A stretch of 38,812 nucleotides of DNA from Opitutia bacterium. Lineage in GTDB: Bacteria > Verrucomicrobiota > Verrucomicrobiia > Opitutales > Opitutaceae. Made by a program: the position numbers and the translations under genes. Every line of letters starts with the position of its first letter. The stretch's first letter is position 1. Under the pieces are notes generated by a model. It was not told the origin of the DNA. It was given only the letters and a program-made list of their open reading frames with translations, and ran no database searches. Where the stretch lies: contig CANIJN010000017.1 of the NCBI GenBank assembly GCA_947467625.1, positions 1-38,812 of the forward strand, written 5' to 3'. This document shows positions 1 through 8,588 of this stretch, one piece after another.

Positions 1-471
1 AAGCGAGCCTTCCGTGCGGCTCAACTGCGCCGCGAGTGCCTTCATCGATGTGTCGGGCGCATAGGCCGCCAGCGCCAGTTCGCGGTGCTCACGCCGCAGC
101 TTCTCGATGCAGCAATCGAGTGCTTCGAGCTGGCGGCTGCGCACGGGCATTTCCTCCGCCCCTTCGTCAGCGAGCTGGGCGATTACGTCCTCATCGAGCA
201 CCAAGCGGTCTCGGGCGTGACGGCGGCGGGCCATCAGAATCTCATACCGGGCGATCAAACAGGCCCAACGAGGGAAAAGCGTGTGATCTGCGAGCGTGGG
301 AAATTTCCGCCAGGCAACGAGACTTACATTCTGCATCACTTCATCCACCTCCGCTGCGCGCGGCAGACAGGCGTGAACAAACGCCCGCAAAGCTGGTTCA
401 TGATGCGTCCACACTCGCAAAAAAACTTCATTGGGGTCCTGCGGTACGGTGGTTTCGAGGTCGGTTTTCAT
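1..471 (-). CDS. ECF-type RNA polymerase sigma factor, N-terminal part (cut by left edge)
   Basis: Reading the minus strand from the ATG at 471-469 gives 157 uninterrupted codons to base 1, so the gene continues beyond the window. The protein begins MKTDLETTVPQDPNEVFLRV. It has a sigma-70 region 2 pattern: an acidic, aromatic stretch with RAFVHACL, then AAEVDEVMQNVSLVAWRKF (about residues 38-57), matching the core-binding helix of small sigma factors of the Rhodopirellula/Verrucomicrobium type. A linker is followed by the start of region 4, with REHRELALAAY and the helix-turn-helix start ALAAQLSRTEGSL near residues 145-157. Members of this family direct core polymerase to a limited set of promoters and are often followed by a membrane anti-sigma gene, which here would lie off the left edge. 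No strong Shine-Dalgarno sequence precedes the ATG. I see no direct link to the glycan genes. Confidence 0.85.
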   Translation of the reverse strand, partial: MKTDLETTVPQDPNEVFLRVWTHHEPALRAFVHACLPRAAEVDEVMQNVSLVAWRKFPTLADHTLFPRWACLIARYEILMARRRHARDRLVLDEDVIAQLADEGAEEMPVRSRQLEALDCCIEKLRREHRELALAAYAPDTSMKALAAQLSRTEGSL

Positions 472-828
472 GATCGTGATGATACCCGGTCACCCTATTG
501 CTGCCGACGGCGTGTGTATCTAACGAAATATTTTTGGAAATGCTGGAACTGCAGCTCGGCGGCCCGAGCCGGTGGCAGTGGTGGTACGGCTGCCAGGAAA
601 TTGGGTCCCCCGGGAATTGGGCGGGAGGGAGACTGCTACTTGATTCCCGACAACGCCGGTTTGAACTCCGCAGCACGAACACGGTGACTGCTCCGGAAAC
701 TTCACTTTCGTGGCCGAAGTGGCGCAAATTCCACGGAATGCTTCCGAAAACTCTCGCCGGTCGTCCCAGTAATTCTCCCGCATGATGCGTAATATCACTG
801 GAATCTCATCGGCCACGCCCTCTGAAAA
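472..828. other. Intergenic stretch without a recognisable gene
   Basis: This 357-base stretch lies upstream of the sigma-factor gene and downstream (minus strand) of the transposase relic. Open frames exist on both strands, but none gives a protein with recognisable motifs, and their composition is irregular compared with neighbouring genes. It should contain the promoter of the sigma-factor gene, probably in the AT-richer part around 500-545, but no convincing -35/-10 pair could be picked. It may also hold decayed remains of the inserted element whose 5' end is at 1074. Confidence 0.4.
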
Positions 829-1074
829 TCACCTATCAACGCCACTTGGCTTCGCGTTGAAATCACGTCTCCTCCGCCCTCTTTCCCGACTGACCGACGT
901 CCCGTCGATACCTTCGTCGCGCCAACGCTGCCGCCACTGCGCCATCGTCCGCGGATGAACCTTCGGATCGGTCGCGATCCTCCGGTGCCTGTTTCCCGCG
1001 CACGCCGAGCGAACGATCTTCGCTGTCAGGACCTCCTGCTGAGGCGTCACTCCATTTCGAAGCCGACGTTCCAT
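829..1074 (-). pseudogene. IS630-family transposase N-terminal relic
   Basis: The 81-residue reading frame resembles the N-terminal helix-turn-helix region of IS630-type transposases. It reads LTAKIVRSACAGNRHRRIA, then HPRTMAQWRQRWRDEGIDG, then a basic RERGRRRRDF stretch, equivalent to the usual 'A.IVL..A.G.....IA......RTV..WR.RF...G..GL.D..R.GR.R' pattern. An intact transposase would need about 250 more residues, including the DDE catalytic domain. These are absent: the frame stops at 829 and nothing similar continues in other frames down to the sigma-factor gene. Terminal inverted repeats were not found. It is therefore a dead fragment, showing that this flank has received mobile elements. 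Confidence 0.5.
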
Positions 1075-1108
1075 TTACACGGTTTGCTCAACCGCTGATT
1101 CCACCGAT

Positions 1109-1122
1109 GCCCTTCGAAGGGC
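1109..1122. terminator. Perfect 14-bp palindrome (possible stem-loop) after the LacI gene
   Basis: GCCCTTCGAAGGGC is a perfect palindrome about 36 bases beyond the stop of the minus-strand LacI-type gene. An RNA hairpin here would be GC-rich but would have almost no loop, and no U-tract follows in the direction of transcription. A role as terminator is therefore only a guess; a protein-binding site or chance are alternatives. Confidence 0.25.
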
Positions 1123-1158
1123 GTCCCACCTCATCATCCAATCAGCCAATCATGGCCG

Positions 1159-2217
1159 TTATTTGAGAGCAGCGACATGAGCACACGCAGGCACGGTCGG
1201 CGCCACCCACTGTCCGGGAAAGAGCATCATGCCGGGGTGACGGGGCGGCCCGCGCTCATTGTGGTGGAGTTGCGCAATCAGCAGCTCGACCGCTTGGGCT
1301 CCGAGTAATTCGTCGCACTGATCGATCCCCGCGATGTTGGCCGGCAGCGCAGCTGACCACCGGAGGGTGGCGACCTGCAGTCGCTTTTGGCGGCAAAACG
1401 CGCGCACCCCGGGCGCAGACAACTGCGCCACAGCGCTCACGATCAGCGCATCCGCACCGCTCCCCCGCAGCCAAGCAGCCAGATCGCGCGGCCGTCGCCC
1501 GTCGTGCACATGCAGCAGTGGTCGGGCACGCTCCGGCTCCGGGTGATTCGCAAAAAATGCACCCGTCCACGCGTGCTTCGCCCGCTCATCGATCACCGCA
1601 TCGACGACCGCCGCCGGCCTCCTGTAGCCGAGCTTCACCAGTTCCAACAACACCGTTCGCATGGCAAAAAAGTGGTGGTGGCCAACGTGGTGGAGCTCCG
1701 GCGTCCACGTCACGTTTCCGATCACTACGGCGGCCAAGCCGCTCCAGTCCCAGTCGAGCGCCAGCGAGGTCTCCGAGGTGAGCACCGGGGAAAGCAGCAC
1801 GCCCGTGATTCCACGCGCGACGATGATCTCCTGCAGCCGCGGCTCTTTCATGCCGGCGTCGTCGGTCCAAAATTCCTCCAACGCGAACCCGAGGCGCTCC
1901 GCGCGGGCCACGGCCCCCTTGAACACGGCGCGCAGGTAGGGATTTTCCGCCGCAACCCGCCGGCTCGTGTGCACCCACACAAAGGCAATGCGCTCCGCCC
2001 GCGGCCGCACGCGCGCGCTGCGGATGTGTGCCATCAGACCCGCCACCCTCGAGTTGGGCCGGTAGCCCAGTTCGATCGCCGCCGCAGCGACCAGCTCACG
2101 CGTGGCCGGCGTAATCTTGGGATGAGCGCGTAGCGCATACGAGACCGTCGCGAGCGAGAGACCCGCGCGGCGGGCCACCGCTCTGAGGGTGACAACGGGC
2201 TGAGGCGTATTGGTCAC
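1159..2217 (-). CDS. LacI/GalR-family transcriptional regulator (first paralogue)
   Basis: A typical LacI-type repressor of about 352 residues. The N-terminal helix-turn-helix reads VTLRAVARRAGLSLATVSYA, followed by RAHPKITPATRELVAAAA and the hinge-helix area ELGYRPN. A periplasmic-binding-protein-like effector domain follows (IAFVWVHTS, ITGVLLSPV, AVVIGN) and the end is LFPGQWVAPTV. I chose the GTG at 2217 because it is the valid start codon closest to the DNA-binding domain. A TTG at 2250 and a GTG at 2232 are in-frame alternatives. The TTG would place the gene start inside a perfect inverted repeat (2242-2256) that looks like an operator. The gene is divergent from the TonB receptor at 2351, so it probably controls that long operon and itself, with a sugar or sugar acid as effector (inference). 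It carries an unusual HHVGHHH motif shared with the paralogue at 24343-25362. Confidence 0.92.
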   Translation of the reverse strand: MTNTPQPVVTLRAVARRAGLSLATVSYALRAHPKITPATRELVAAAAIELGYRPNSRVAGLMAHIRSARVRPRAERIAFVWVHTSRRVAAENPYLRAVFKGAVARAERLGFALEEFWTDDAGMKEPRLQEIIVARGITGVLLSPVLTSETSLALDWDWSGLAAVVIGNVTWTPELHHVGHHHFFAMRTVLLELVKLGYRRPAAVVDAVIDERAKHAWTGAFFANHPEPERARPLLHVHDGRRPRDLAAWLRGSGADALIVSAVAQLSAPGVRAFCRQKRLQVATLRWSAALPANIAGIDQCDELLGAQAVELLIAQLHHNERGPPRHPGMMLFPGQWVAPTVPACAHVAALK

Positions 2218-2241
2218 AGTGAACGAGTTCACCGGAACGAC

Positions 2242-2256
2242 GATTGCCAAGCAATC
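2242..2256. promoter_or_regulatory. Perfect inverted repeat, candidate LacI-type operator
   Basis: GATTGC-CAA-GCAATC is a perfect 6+6-base inverted repeat with a 3-base centre. It lies in the divergent region between the LacI-family gene and the TonB-receptor operon, 95 bases before the receptor's ATG. LacI-family dimers bind such short palindromes, and autoregulation from a shared divergent region is common in the family. No binding data exist; assignment is by position and symmetry only. Confidence 0.45.
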
Positions 2257-2350
2257 CCTGACTGAATGGTCTTTCGACCGTACTTTTTTCAGCGCGCTTC
2301 AAACCGCAACCCACCCCACCCTACAAGCCCCACCACTCGAATTCCACGAA

Positions 2351-5248
2351 ATGAAAACGCCCCTGTATTCCCTTGTTTCCGCCGTCCTCTTGGCACCACT
2401 TGCGCTCTTCGCGCAGTCCGTTCCCACCCAGCCTAGGCCGTCACCGGCCCCAACCGACGCTGTGGTACTTTCGCCCTTCGAAGTGTCCGGCAATCCGAAT
2501 GACTCCTACGAGGCCACCAACACCAATTCCCTCACCGGCATCAGCACGCCCCTCAACAAGGCGCCCATCGATGCCCGCGTACTCACGCGCACGATGATGG
2601 ACGAGCTCGGCGGCGGCGATGTGTTCCGTCTCCTCTCCGACTACGGTGGGCTGGGCGCCATGCTCTTCGGCGGCGGCAACGAGGACCAGCGTGGCATGCA
2701 GGAGGGCGACGCGGCGCAACCCGGCGCTTACAACGCCCGCGGCTTTTCCATCGGCGAGCCACGGCGCGACGGTTTGCTCCGCTCGTCCACCGCGGGCTTC
2801 AACGGCTTCGACGTCGAGAGCGCTGAGGCCGTCAACGGCTCCAACAACCTGCTCTACGGTTCTGGCGATCCCGGCGGTATTGTCGTCATCAATACCAAGC
2901 GCGCCCGCGTCAACCAGCGCGCCTTCACCTTCAGCACCAAGTTCGATTCCGAGGGTTCGCACACCCACACCGCCGATCTCAACTACGGCGCGCGCAAGAT
3001 CGCCTTTCGACTCAACCTTCTCGAAAACGCCGACCGCTACTATCGCCCCATCCTCGGGCTCGATCAAAGAGGCCTGCAGGCGGCGCTCACGCTGCGTCCC
3101 TACCGCTGGATCAGCATCTTTTCCGACTATCGTTTCTACGAGCGCGCCGCGATTATTGCGAGCGGCGCGACCATCCGCACTCCGGCGGGCTTCGTGCTCA
3201 ACAACGGTGTCACCATGGACAATCAGTCGCCTGCCTACATCACCGGCCTTGGCGGCTCCGAACGGCTGAACAATCTGATCACGCTCCGCAACCAGGACTC
3301 CCTCGCCGGCGTGATCCCGCGCCAGCACTGGATCAACAAGGCCAAGGGCATCACCGTCGATCTCACACCGCATCCCGACCTCGCGTTCCAGCTCCGCTAC
3401 AGCCACGACGACCGCATCAACCGCGCGCTCTCGCCGCTCAGCACCCAGTTCCTCCATCCCGATCTGCCGACGAATCTCGCGACCGATGCCAACGGCGCGC
3501 CGCTCCGCCAGTGGGCCGTATTCACCTCGCTCGGCGGCTCGCCGTTCTCAACCGGAGCGCACGGCTACAAGTTCACCGCCGTCGGCCACCGCGACCTCGG
3601 CCGCTGGGGCGATCACCGTCTCAGCGTTTTTTACTCGCGCCTCGACTCGTGGACCATCAGCCGCTCCGCGCGTTTTTATGAAATCAACGCCGACGGCTCG
3701 TGGGTACAAAATCGTGCCGCTCTCACCAACGCTGACTCCGGCCGCACCTTGATGCCCGCGATGTGGCGTCCGATTTTTTCCACCGAGATGCCTGGTAATC
3801 TCCAGTGGCCCCAGGACATCATCACGCACCCCAACGGCAAACGCTACGCGTGGGACACTTCGGTCTCGCCTGGCACCGTGCCAGCGACCGCCAACAATCC
3901 CCTTGGCCTCGGCGGTCCGCTGAACGCGCTCGGCCAGCCCACGAGCACCGCGTTCTCCGACGATGATACCACCGAGAAAGGCTGGGGCACCGGCTTCACG
4001 AGCTCTTTCTGGAAAGGCCGAATCGACACGCTCGTCGGCCTGCGCTTCGAAAACGCTGAGACCGTCCGCACCACCACGACCGTCTCGAAGGGCCCGATCG
4101 ACTACGCCAGCCGCACCTATGGCATCGTCTTCGACACGCCGTTGTCCGGCCTTCGCGGCTACGGCAACTACTCCGTGAATTCCAAAATCAATTTCGCGAC
4201 CGACCGCGATGTCTTCAACGTCGTGCTGCCGATCGGCAAGGGCGAGACGAAGGAAGCCGGCCTCAAGCTCTCGCTCTGGGACCACCGCCTCTCCGGCAAC
4301 GTCACCTACTACCAAACCACGGGGAAAAATTTCGCCGCCACGCTCGGGTCCATCCGCGACGACGTCGATCCCAACGGCATCAACGGCCGCAACGGCGGCG
4401 CCGGCTACGTCTTCAGCCGCACCTCCGACGGCCTGAGCGCGAGCTTGAGCGCGCGGCCGCTCAAGCCGTGGCAAATCACGTTCAGCTGGGCGCAAGCCAA
4501 TGGCTCCGAGCGTAGCGACGTCGTCCTCCCCATTTTCTACAATGACGAGTTCAACACCACGACGGTCGGCAGCCAGCAGGTCGTCGCGATCAAGAACGTC
4601 GCCAATAATTTACTCACGCCACTCATGGTCCCCGTCGACCCGACTCAGCCCGGTGGCGCCACCATCGCCCTTTCGCTGGCGATGATGAAGGATCGCACGA
4701 GCCCGTATTTTGCCAACCTCGACCCCGACTCTGGCGCGATCCTCAACTCGCAGCCACTCGGTCTGCGCACAACGGGCGTCGGCACCACCAAAACCGCACT
4801 CCCGATCAGTGCGCACCAGCTCGGCTTTGTCCCACCCGTACCCGAACTCATCGTACGCAAGTCCGGCGAAGCGTCGTCCGGCTACGCCGAGAATTCCTTC
4901 AGCACGGTCAATCGCTTTCAGGTGAGCGAAGGCCGCTTCCGTGGTCTCGTTGGCGGCCTCGCGACCACCTACGCGAGGAGCTTCCGCGGCTATATGTATA
5001 CCGACGCCGCGGACGCCAATAAACGAAAACTGTTCTACTACCCCGACAAGCTTCAGAACAACGTCTTCCTCGTCTATCGCTTCAAGGGCTTCGCGAAATC
5101 GCAGATGTCCGTGCAACTGAACATCGAAAACGTCTTCGATCGCCAGCGCGTCCTCGCCCTCCCGCGCAGCACCAACGGGACCATCCGCTACTTCCAATAC
5201 CAATACTCCCCGCGCAAAACCGCCCTCACGACTAACGTGACGTTCTGA
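2351..5248 (+). CDS. TonB-dependent outer-membrane receptor (SusC-like role, no SusD)
   Basis: A 965-residue outer-membrane receptor expected to import oligosaccharides or sugar acids using energy from TonB-ExbBD. The ATG at 2351 starts a clear signal peptide (MKTPLYSLVSAVLLAPLALF then AQS). In-frame upstream codons would extend into the LacI gene and were not used. After cleavage comes VVLSPFEVSG (about residues 38-47), a string seen again and again near the N-terminus of Opitutaceae receptors that may act as TonB box. The plug domain follows, with PIDARVLTRTMMDELGG, YNARGFSIGEPRRDGL and LLYGSGDPGGIVVINTKRA. The rest is beta-barrel in character, ending in the outer-membrane-type sequence ALTTNVTF with terminal Phe. 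There is no carboxypeptidase-regulatory-like domain before the plug and no SusD-type gene nearby. It is the first gene of the block that contains the hexonate catabolic genes, 43 bases ahead of the next. Confidence 0.93.
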   Translation: MKTPLYSLVSAVLLAPLALFAQSVPTQPRPSPAPTDAVVLSPFEVSGNPNDSYEATNTNSLTGISTPLNKAPIDARVLTRTMMDELGGGDVFRLLSDYGGLGAMLFGGGNEDQRGMQEGDAAQPGAYNARGFSIGEPRRDGLLRSSTAGFNGFDVESAEAVNGSNNLLYGSGDPGGIVVINTKRARVNQRAFTFSTKFDSEGSHTHTADLNYGARKIAFRLNLLENADRYYRPILGLDQRGLQAALTLRPYRWISIFSDYRFYERAAIIASGATIRTPAGFVLNNGVTMDNQSPAYITGLGGSERLNNLITLRNQDSLAGVIPRQHWINKAKGITVDLTPHPDLAFQLRYSHDDRINRALSPLSTQFLHPDLPTNLATDANGAPLRQWAVFTSLGGSPFSTGAHGYKFTAVGHRDLGRWGDHRLSVFYSRLDSWTISRSARFYEINADGSWVQNRAALTNADSGRTLMPAMWRPIFSTEMPGNLQWPQDIITHPNGKRYAWDTSVSPGTVPATANNPLGLGGPLNALGQPTSTAFSDDDTTEKGWGTGFTSSFWKGRIDTLVGLRFENAETVRTTTTVSKGPIDYASRTYGIVFDTPLSGLRGYGNYSVNSKINFATDRDVFNVVLPIGKGETKEAGLKLSLWDHRLSGNVTYYQTTGKNFAATLGSIRDDVDPNGINGRNGGAGYVFSRTSDGLSASLSARPLKPWQITFSWAQANGSERSDVVLPIFYNDEFNTTTVGSQQVVAIKNVANNLLTPLMVPVDPTQPGGATIALSLAMMKDRTSPYFANLDPDSGAILNSQPLGLRTTGVGTTKTALPISAHQLGFVPPVPELIVRKSGEASSGYAENSFSTVNRFQVSEGRFRGLVGGLATTYARSFRGYMYTDAADANKRKLFYYPDKLQNNVFLVYRFKGFAKSQMSVQLNIENVFDRQRVLALPRSTNGTIRYFQYQYSPRKTALTTNVTF

Positions 5249-5291
5249 GTCCAGCCACCCGCTCGCACCCGCCACCCCATCTGTTATTACC

Positions 5292-6191
5292 GTGCTCCAA
5301 GGTATCTTCCCAGTCATCCCGACGCTCTTCACCGCTCGCAACGCACTCGATCTCGCGGGGCAGCGGCGCGTGATCCGCTTCGCCCTCGATGCGGGCGCGC
5401 ATGGGCTCGTCTTCCCGGGCGTGGCGAGCGAATACAGCCACCTCTCACTGCCGGAGCGCGAGCAACTGCTCGCGTTGGTGGCGGCGGAGACGGCCGGAAA
5501 AGTGCCGCTCGTCGGTGGGGCGAGCGCGCCCACCGCGAATGAGGTGATCGCCGCGGGCGCCATCGCCATGCAGCACGGGATTCGGCACCTGATGATCATG
5601 GCGCCGGTCGGCCTGGGTTCGGATGCGGCGACCCAGCGGACGTTTTTTCAGCAGGTCGCAGCGGGATTGCCGGGAGTGGAGATCATTTTGCAGAACGCCC
5701 CGACGCCGACCGGCGCCGGCTTGAGCGCCAAGACCATCATTGAAATCGCGGCCAGCGTTCCGACCATTACCTACATCAAGGAGGAGACGCTGCCCTCGGG
5801 TCCGGCCATCAGCGCGCTGCGTGCGGCCGCCATCCCGAGCGTGCGGGGCGTCTTCGGCGGCGGCGGCGCGCGCTACATCATCGACGAATTGGATCGCGGC
5901 GCGTGTGGCGCGATGCCGGCGGTCGAGCTGACCGACCTACACGTGGCGTTGTGGAGCGCGGATGCCTCCGGCGATCGGGCGCAGGCCCGACGGCTCTATG
6001 GCCTGAGCCTGCCGCTGCTCACGGCCCAGGCGGTGTATCGCATGCGGTTGACCAAGCTCGTGCTCGCGCAGCGCGGCATCGCCGACGCCCGGCACGTGCG
6101 CGCATCCTTGCCGGAGATGGATGCGTTCACTGAGCGTGACGTGGCCACGATGCTCGGCGACTTGCTGGCTGAATTTCCGGGTCGGAAATGA
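5292..6191 (+). CDS. Dihydrodipicolinate synthase / N-acetylneuraminate lyase family aldolase
   Basis: A 299-residue class I (Schiff-base) aldolase or dehydratase of the DapA/NAL family, a cytoplasmic TIM barrel. Supporting segments are GIFPVIPTLFT (residues 4-14), VPLVGGASAPTANEVI (71-86) and TYIKEETLPSG (160-170), where K163 aligns with the Schiff-base lysine. The start is a GTG. Two usual features differ. The Tyr of the family's YNxP motif is replaced (IILQNAPTPTG, Q134), and the TTGE loop reads GVASEYSHLS. The protein is therefore unlikely to be a true DapA. Given its neighbours it may cleave or dehydrate a 2-keto-3-deoxy sugar acid. The stop overlaps the start of the transporter gene by 4 nt (ATGA), indicating translational coupling. 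The precise substrate cannot be read from the sequence. Confidence 0.88.
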   Translation: MLQGIFPVIPTLFTARNALDLAGQRRVIRFALDAGAHGLVFPGVASEYSHLSLPEREQLLALVAAETAGKVPLVGGASAPTANEVIAAGAIAMQHGIRHLMIMAPVGLGSDAATQRTFFQQVAAGLPGVEIILQNAPTPTGAGLSAKTIIEIAASVPTITYIKEETLPSGPAISALRAAAIPSVRGVFGGGGARYIIDELDRGACGAMPAVELTDLHVALWSADASGDRAQARRLYGLSLPLLTAQAVYRMRLTKLVLAQRGIADARHVRASLPEMDAFTERDVATMLGDLLAEFPGRK

Positions 6192-7435
6192 TCACGAAGA
6201 TTCCGCATCTGCGCTGGGGAATCGCCGCGCTGCTGTTTTTTTCCACGGTCATCAATTACGTCGACCGGCAGACGCTGTCGGTGCTGGCGCCGGTTTTGAC
6301 CAAGGAGCTCGGGATTTCCGAGGTGGAGTATTCGAACATCCTCACGGCCTTTCTCGCGGCCTACACGCTCATGTATGTCGGCTCCGGTTTTCTCGTGGAC
6401 CGCTGGGGCGCGCGGCTCGCGCTGAGCGTTTTTATCGTGTGGTGGTCGCTGGCCAACATGTCGCACGCGCTCGCCATCGGCGTGTGGTCGCTGGGTGCGC
6501 TGCGGTTCCTGCTCGGCCTCGGGGAATCGGGGAACTTCATGGCGGCCTTCCGCGTGGTGAGCGAATGGTATCCCGCCAAGGAGCGCGCGCTCGTGCACGG
6601 ACTCATCCAAGGCGGCGCAGCGATTGGCGCGATCATCACGCCACCGGTCGTCACTTGGATTTACTCGCTCTACGGCTGGCGGCCGGCGTTTGCCCTCACG
6701 GGGGCGCTCGGGTTTGTGTGGCTGGTCCTCTGGCTCCTGCTGTATCATTCGCCGGACAAACATCCGCGCATCACCGACGCCGAGCGGGCACTCGTGCTCG
6801 CGGAGACAGTGCCTGCAGCCACAGCGAGCGCGGTGTCGTGGCGGCAACTCGCCCAGTATCCGCAAATGTGGGGCTTGATGGCGGCGCGCTTCGTCTCGGA
6901 TCCGGTGTGGTGGTTCTACCTCTTCTGGCTGCCCAAGTATCTCGTCGAGCAGCGCGGCTTCACCATGGTCGAGATGGGCATGCTCGCGTGGATTCCGTAT
7001 CTGTCGGCCGATCTCGGCGCGCTGTTCGGCGGCTGGTTCAGCGGCCGGTTGGTCGCGCAAGGCAAGCCAGTGCTGTCGGCGCGTCTGACCGTGATGTTGC
7101 CGTGCGCGCTGCTGATGCCCGTGTCGCTGGCGATCCACCACGCCCCGTCACGCGCTGTGACCATCGCGTTGATTTGCGTCGTGACGTTCGCGCACATGGC
7201 CTGGAAAACGAATCAGAACACGCTCACAAACGATCTCTTCCCCAAGCACCTCATCGGCGCCACGTCGGGGCTGCTCGCCTTCGGCACAGGGCTCGGTGGC
7301 ACGCTCTTCGTCTGGATGACCGGCCACGTGGTGCAGGGGTTCGGCTACGGCGCCCTCTTCATCATCATGGGCCTGCTCCATCCAATTTCATATCTCATCA
7401 CCCGCCGCTTCGTCCGGCAGCCCATCGCGGTTTAG
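6188..7435 (+). CDS. MFS transporter, hexuronate/aldonate (ACS family, ExuT/GudP-like)
   Basis: A 415-residue inner-membrane major facilitator with about 12 predicted membrane segments. The anion:cation symporter subfamily is indicated by NYVDRQTLSVLAPVLTKELG (residues 18-37) at the end of segment 1, FLVDRWGARLAL (the D-R-x-G-x-R loop), LRFLLGLGESGNFMAAFRVV, EWYPAKERALVHGL and AIGAIITPPVV. Characterised relatives import galacturonate, glucuronate, galactonate or glucarate with protons. It overlaps the preceding aldolase gene by 4 nt and lies 4 nt before the dehydratase gene, so transporter and enzymes are almost certainly made together. Import of a hexonate or hexuronate liberated from a pectin-like glycan fits the operon. 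The exact ligand is inferred from context. Confidence 0.9.
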   Translation: MITKIPHLRWGIAALLFFSTVINYVDRQTLSVLAPVLTKELGISEVEYSNILTAFLAAYTLMYVGSGFLVDRWGARLALSVFIVWWSLANMSHALAIGVWSLGALRFLLGLGESGNFMAAFRVVSEWYPAKERALVHGLIQGGAAIGAIITPPVVTWIYSLYGWRPAFALTGALGFVWLVLWLLLYHSPDKHPRITDAERALVLAETVPAATASAVSWRQLAQYPQMWGLMAARFVSDPVWWFYLFWLPKYLVEQRGFTMVEMGMLAWIPYLSADLGALFGGWFSGRLVAQGKPVLSARLTVMLPCALLMPVSLAIHHAPSRAVTIALICVVTFAHMAWKTNQNTLTNDLFPKHLIGATSGLLAFGTGLGGTLFVWMTGHVVQGFGYGALFIIMGLLHPISYLITRRFVRQPIAV

Positions 7436-7439
7436 CGCC

Positions 7440-8588
7440 ATGCGTATCAAATCCGTCCAAGCCATCCCGGTTCGTCTGCCACGCGATATCGCGCGCTCGC
7501 GCGGCACTGCGGGTTCCCCCACCTCGCTCACCGGCGATGGAGCCTACCGCTGGTCCACTGCCTATCCGGTGCTTTATTCAGAAAATTTCGAGACCGCGCT
7601 GGTGCGCGTCGAGTTGGCCAACGGCCTCGTGGGTTGGGGCGAGGCGCAGGCCCCGCTCGCGCCGGAAGTCGCGTGCAGCATCGTCACCCACCTGCTGCGT
7701 CCGGCGCTCGAGGGCGCGGAGTTCGACGGCACCACGGAACGGATCTCTGCGCTCTGGGATCGCATGTATGCCACGATGCGGGTGCGCGGCCAGAACGGCG
7801 GCTTCATGTTCGACGCGATGAGTGGCGTGGACCTCGCGCTGTGGGACCTCGCCGGCAAGATCGCTGGGAAACCCGTCTGCGCGCTGCTCAGCGCCCAGCC
7901 GAAGCTCCGCATTCCCGTTTACCTCAGCGGCACATCCGGCCACGGCGCGGCGGAACGCGCCGCCTTTGCCGCGCGCTATGCCGATGAGGGGATCTCGGTC
8001 GTGAAGCTCTATTACGAGAGCGAGTGGCAGGACCTCCTCGCCATCGCGGATCGGCTGCCGGCCGGAATGCAGTTCGCGGTCGATGGTCTCTGGCATCTTC
8101 CGCCCGATCGCGCCGTTGCGATGGGCCGAGACCTCGATGCGCGCAACGCCCGTTGGCTCGAGTGCCCGCTGTATCCCGAAGACGTCGCAGCCCACGCCGC
8201 CCTCGCCGCCGCCATCCGCACCCCGCTCGCACTCGGCGAGAGCTACCGCAGCCTGCGCGAGCTGGAGCCGTTTTTACCCAGCGTCGGTGTGCTGCAGCCC
8301 GATCTCGGTCGCTGCGGAATCACCGGCTCGCTGCGCATTGCCGCCGCATTTTCCGGAGAAATCGTCCCCCACCTGAGCATCGCGATGGGCCCACAGATCG
8401 CTGCCGCGCTACACTTCGCCGCCGCCGCGAAAAACTGCTCACTCTGCGAGTTCAATCCGCACGTCTTCAACTCCGCGAACAGTTTCCTGCAAACCCCGCT
8501 CACCCGCAAAGGCGGCGAGTATCACGTTTCCGAGGCGCCCGGCCTGGGCATCGAGTGGAACGCGCGCTTTGACGAAAATTTCGCATGA
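7440..8588 (+). CDS. Enolase-superfamily sugar-acid dehydratase (mandelate racemase-like)
   Basis: A 382-residue protein with the capping domain followed by the (beta/alpha)7-beta barrel of the mandelate racemase/muconate lactonizing group. Visible metal ligands are D215 (AVDGLW), E241 (LECPL) and E267 (LGESY). A D288/H311 dyad (QPDLGRCGIT and VPHLS) gives the general base typical of the mandelate racemase subgroup. At the end of the second barrel strand the usual KxK is only partly present (VVKLYY, K189, second position Tyr). The neighbouring DgoK-like kinase and KDPGal aldolase make an aldonate such as galactonate the likely substrate, dehydrated to the 2-keto-3-deoxy acid. L-fuconate, L-rhamnonate or another epimer are alternatives, so no gene symbol is given. 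The stop overlaps the kinase start (ATGA). Confidence 0.85.
   Translation: MRIKSVQAIPVRLPRDIARSRGTAGSPTSLTGDGAYRWSTAYPVLYSENFETALVRVELANGLVGWGEAQAPLAPEVACSIVTHLLRPALEGAEFDGTTERISALWDRMYATMRVRGQNGGFMFDAMSGVDLALWDLAGKIAGKPVCALLSAQPKLRIPVYLSGTSGHGAAERAAFAARYADEGISVVKLYYESEWQDLLAIADRLPAGMQFAVDGLWHLPPDRAVAMGRDLDARNARWLECPLYPEDVAAHAALAAAIRTPLALGESYRSLRELEPFLPSVGVLQPDLGRCGITGSLRIAAAFSGEIVPHLSIAMGPQIAAALHFAAAAKNCSLCEFNPHVFNSANSFLQTPLTRKGGEYHVSEAPGLGIEWNARFDENFA

Noticed and set aside
2210-2350. Upstream extension of the first TonB receptor to 2210
   Set aside because: It would overlap the LacI gene and place 47 residues before an otherwise perfect signal peptide starting at 2351.
2441-3457. 338-codon minus-strand frame inside the first TonB receptor (and similar ones at 3548-4495 and 4610-5599)
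   Set aside because: These are compositional shadows of a receptor gene with a continuous plug and barrel on the plus strand. No motif or plausible start context is present.
6121-7821. 566-codon plus-strand frame across the transporter and dehydratase genes
   Set aside because: It overlaps two genes with strong family motifs in other frames, is full of Arg/His and has no recognisable domain.
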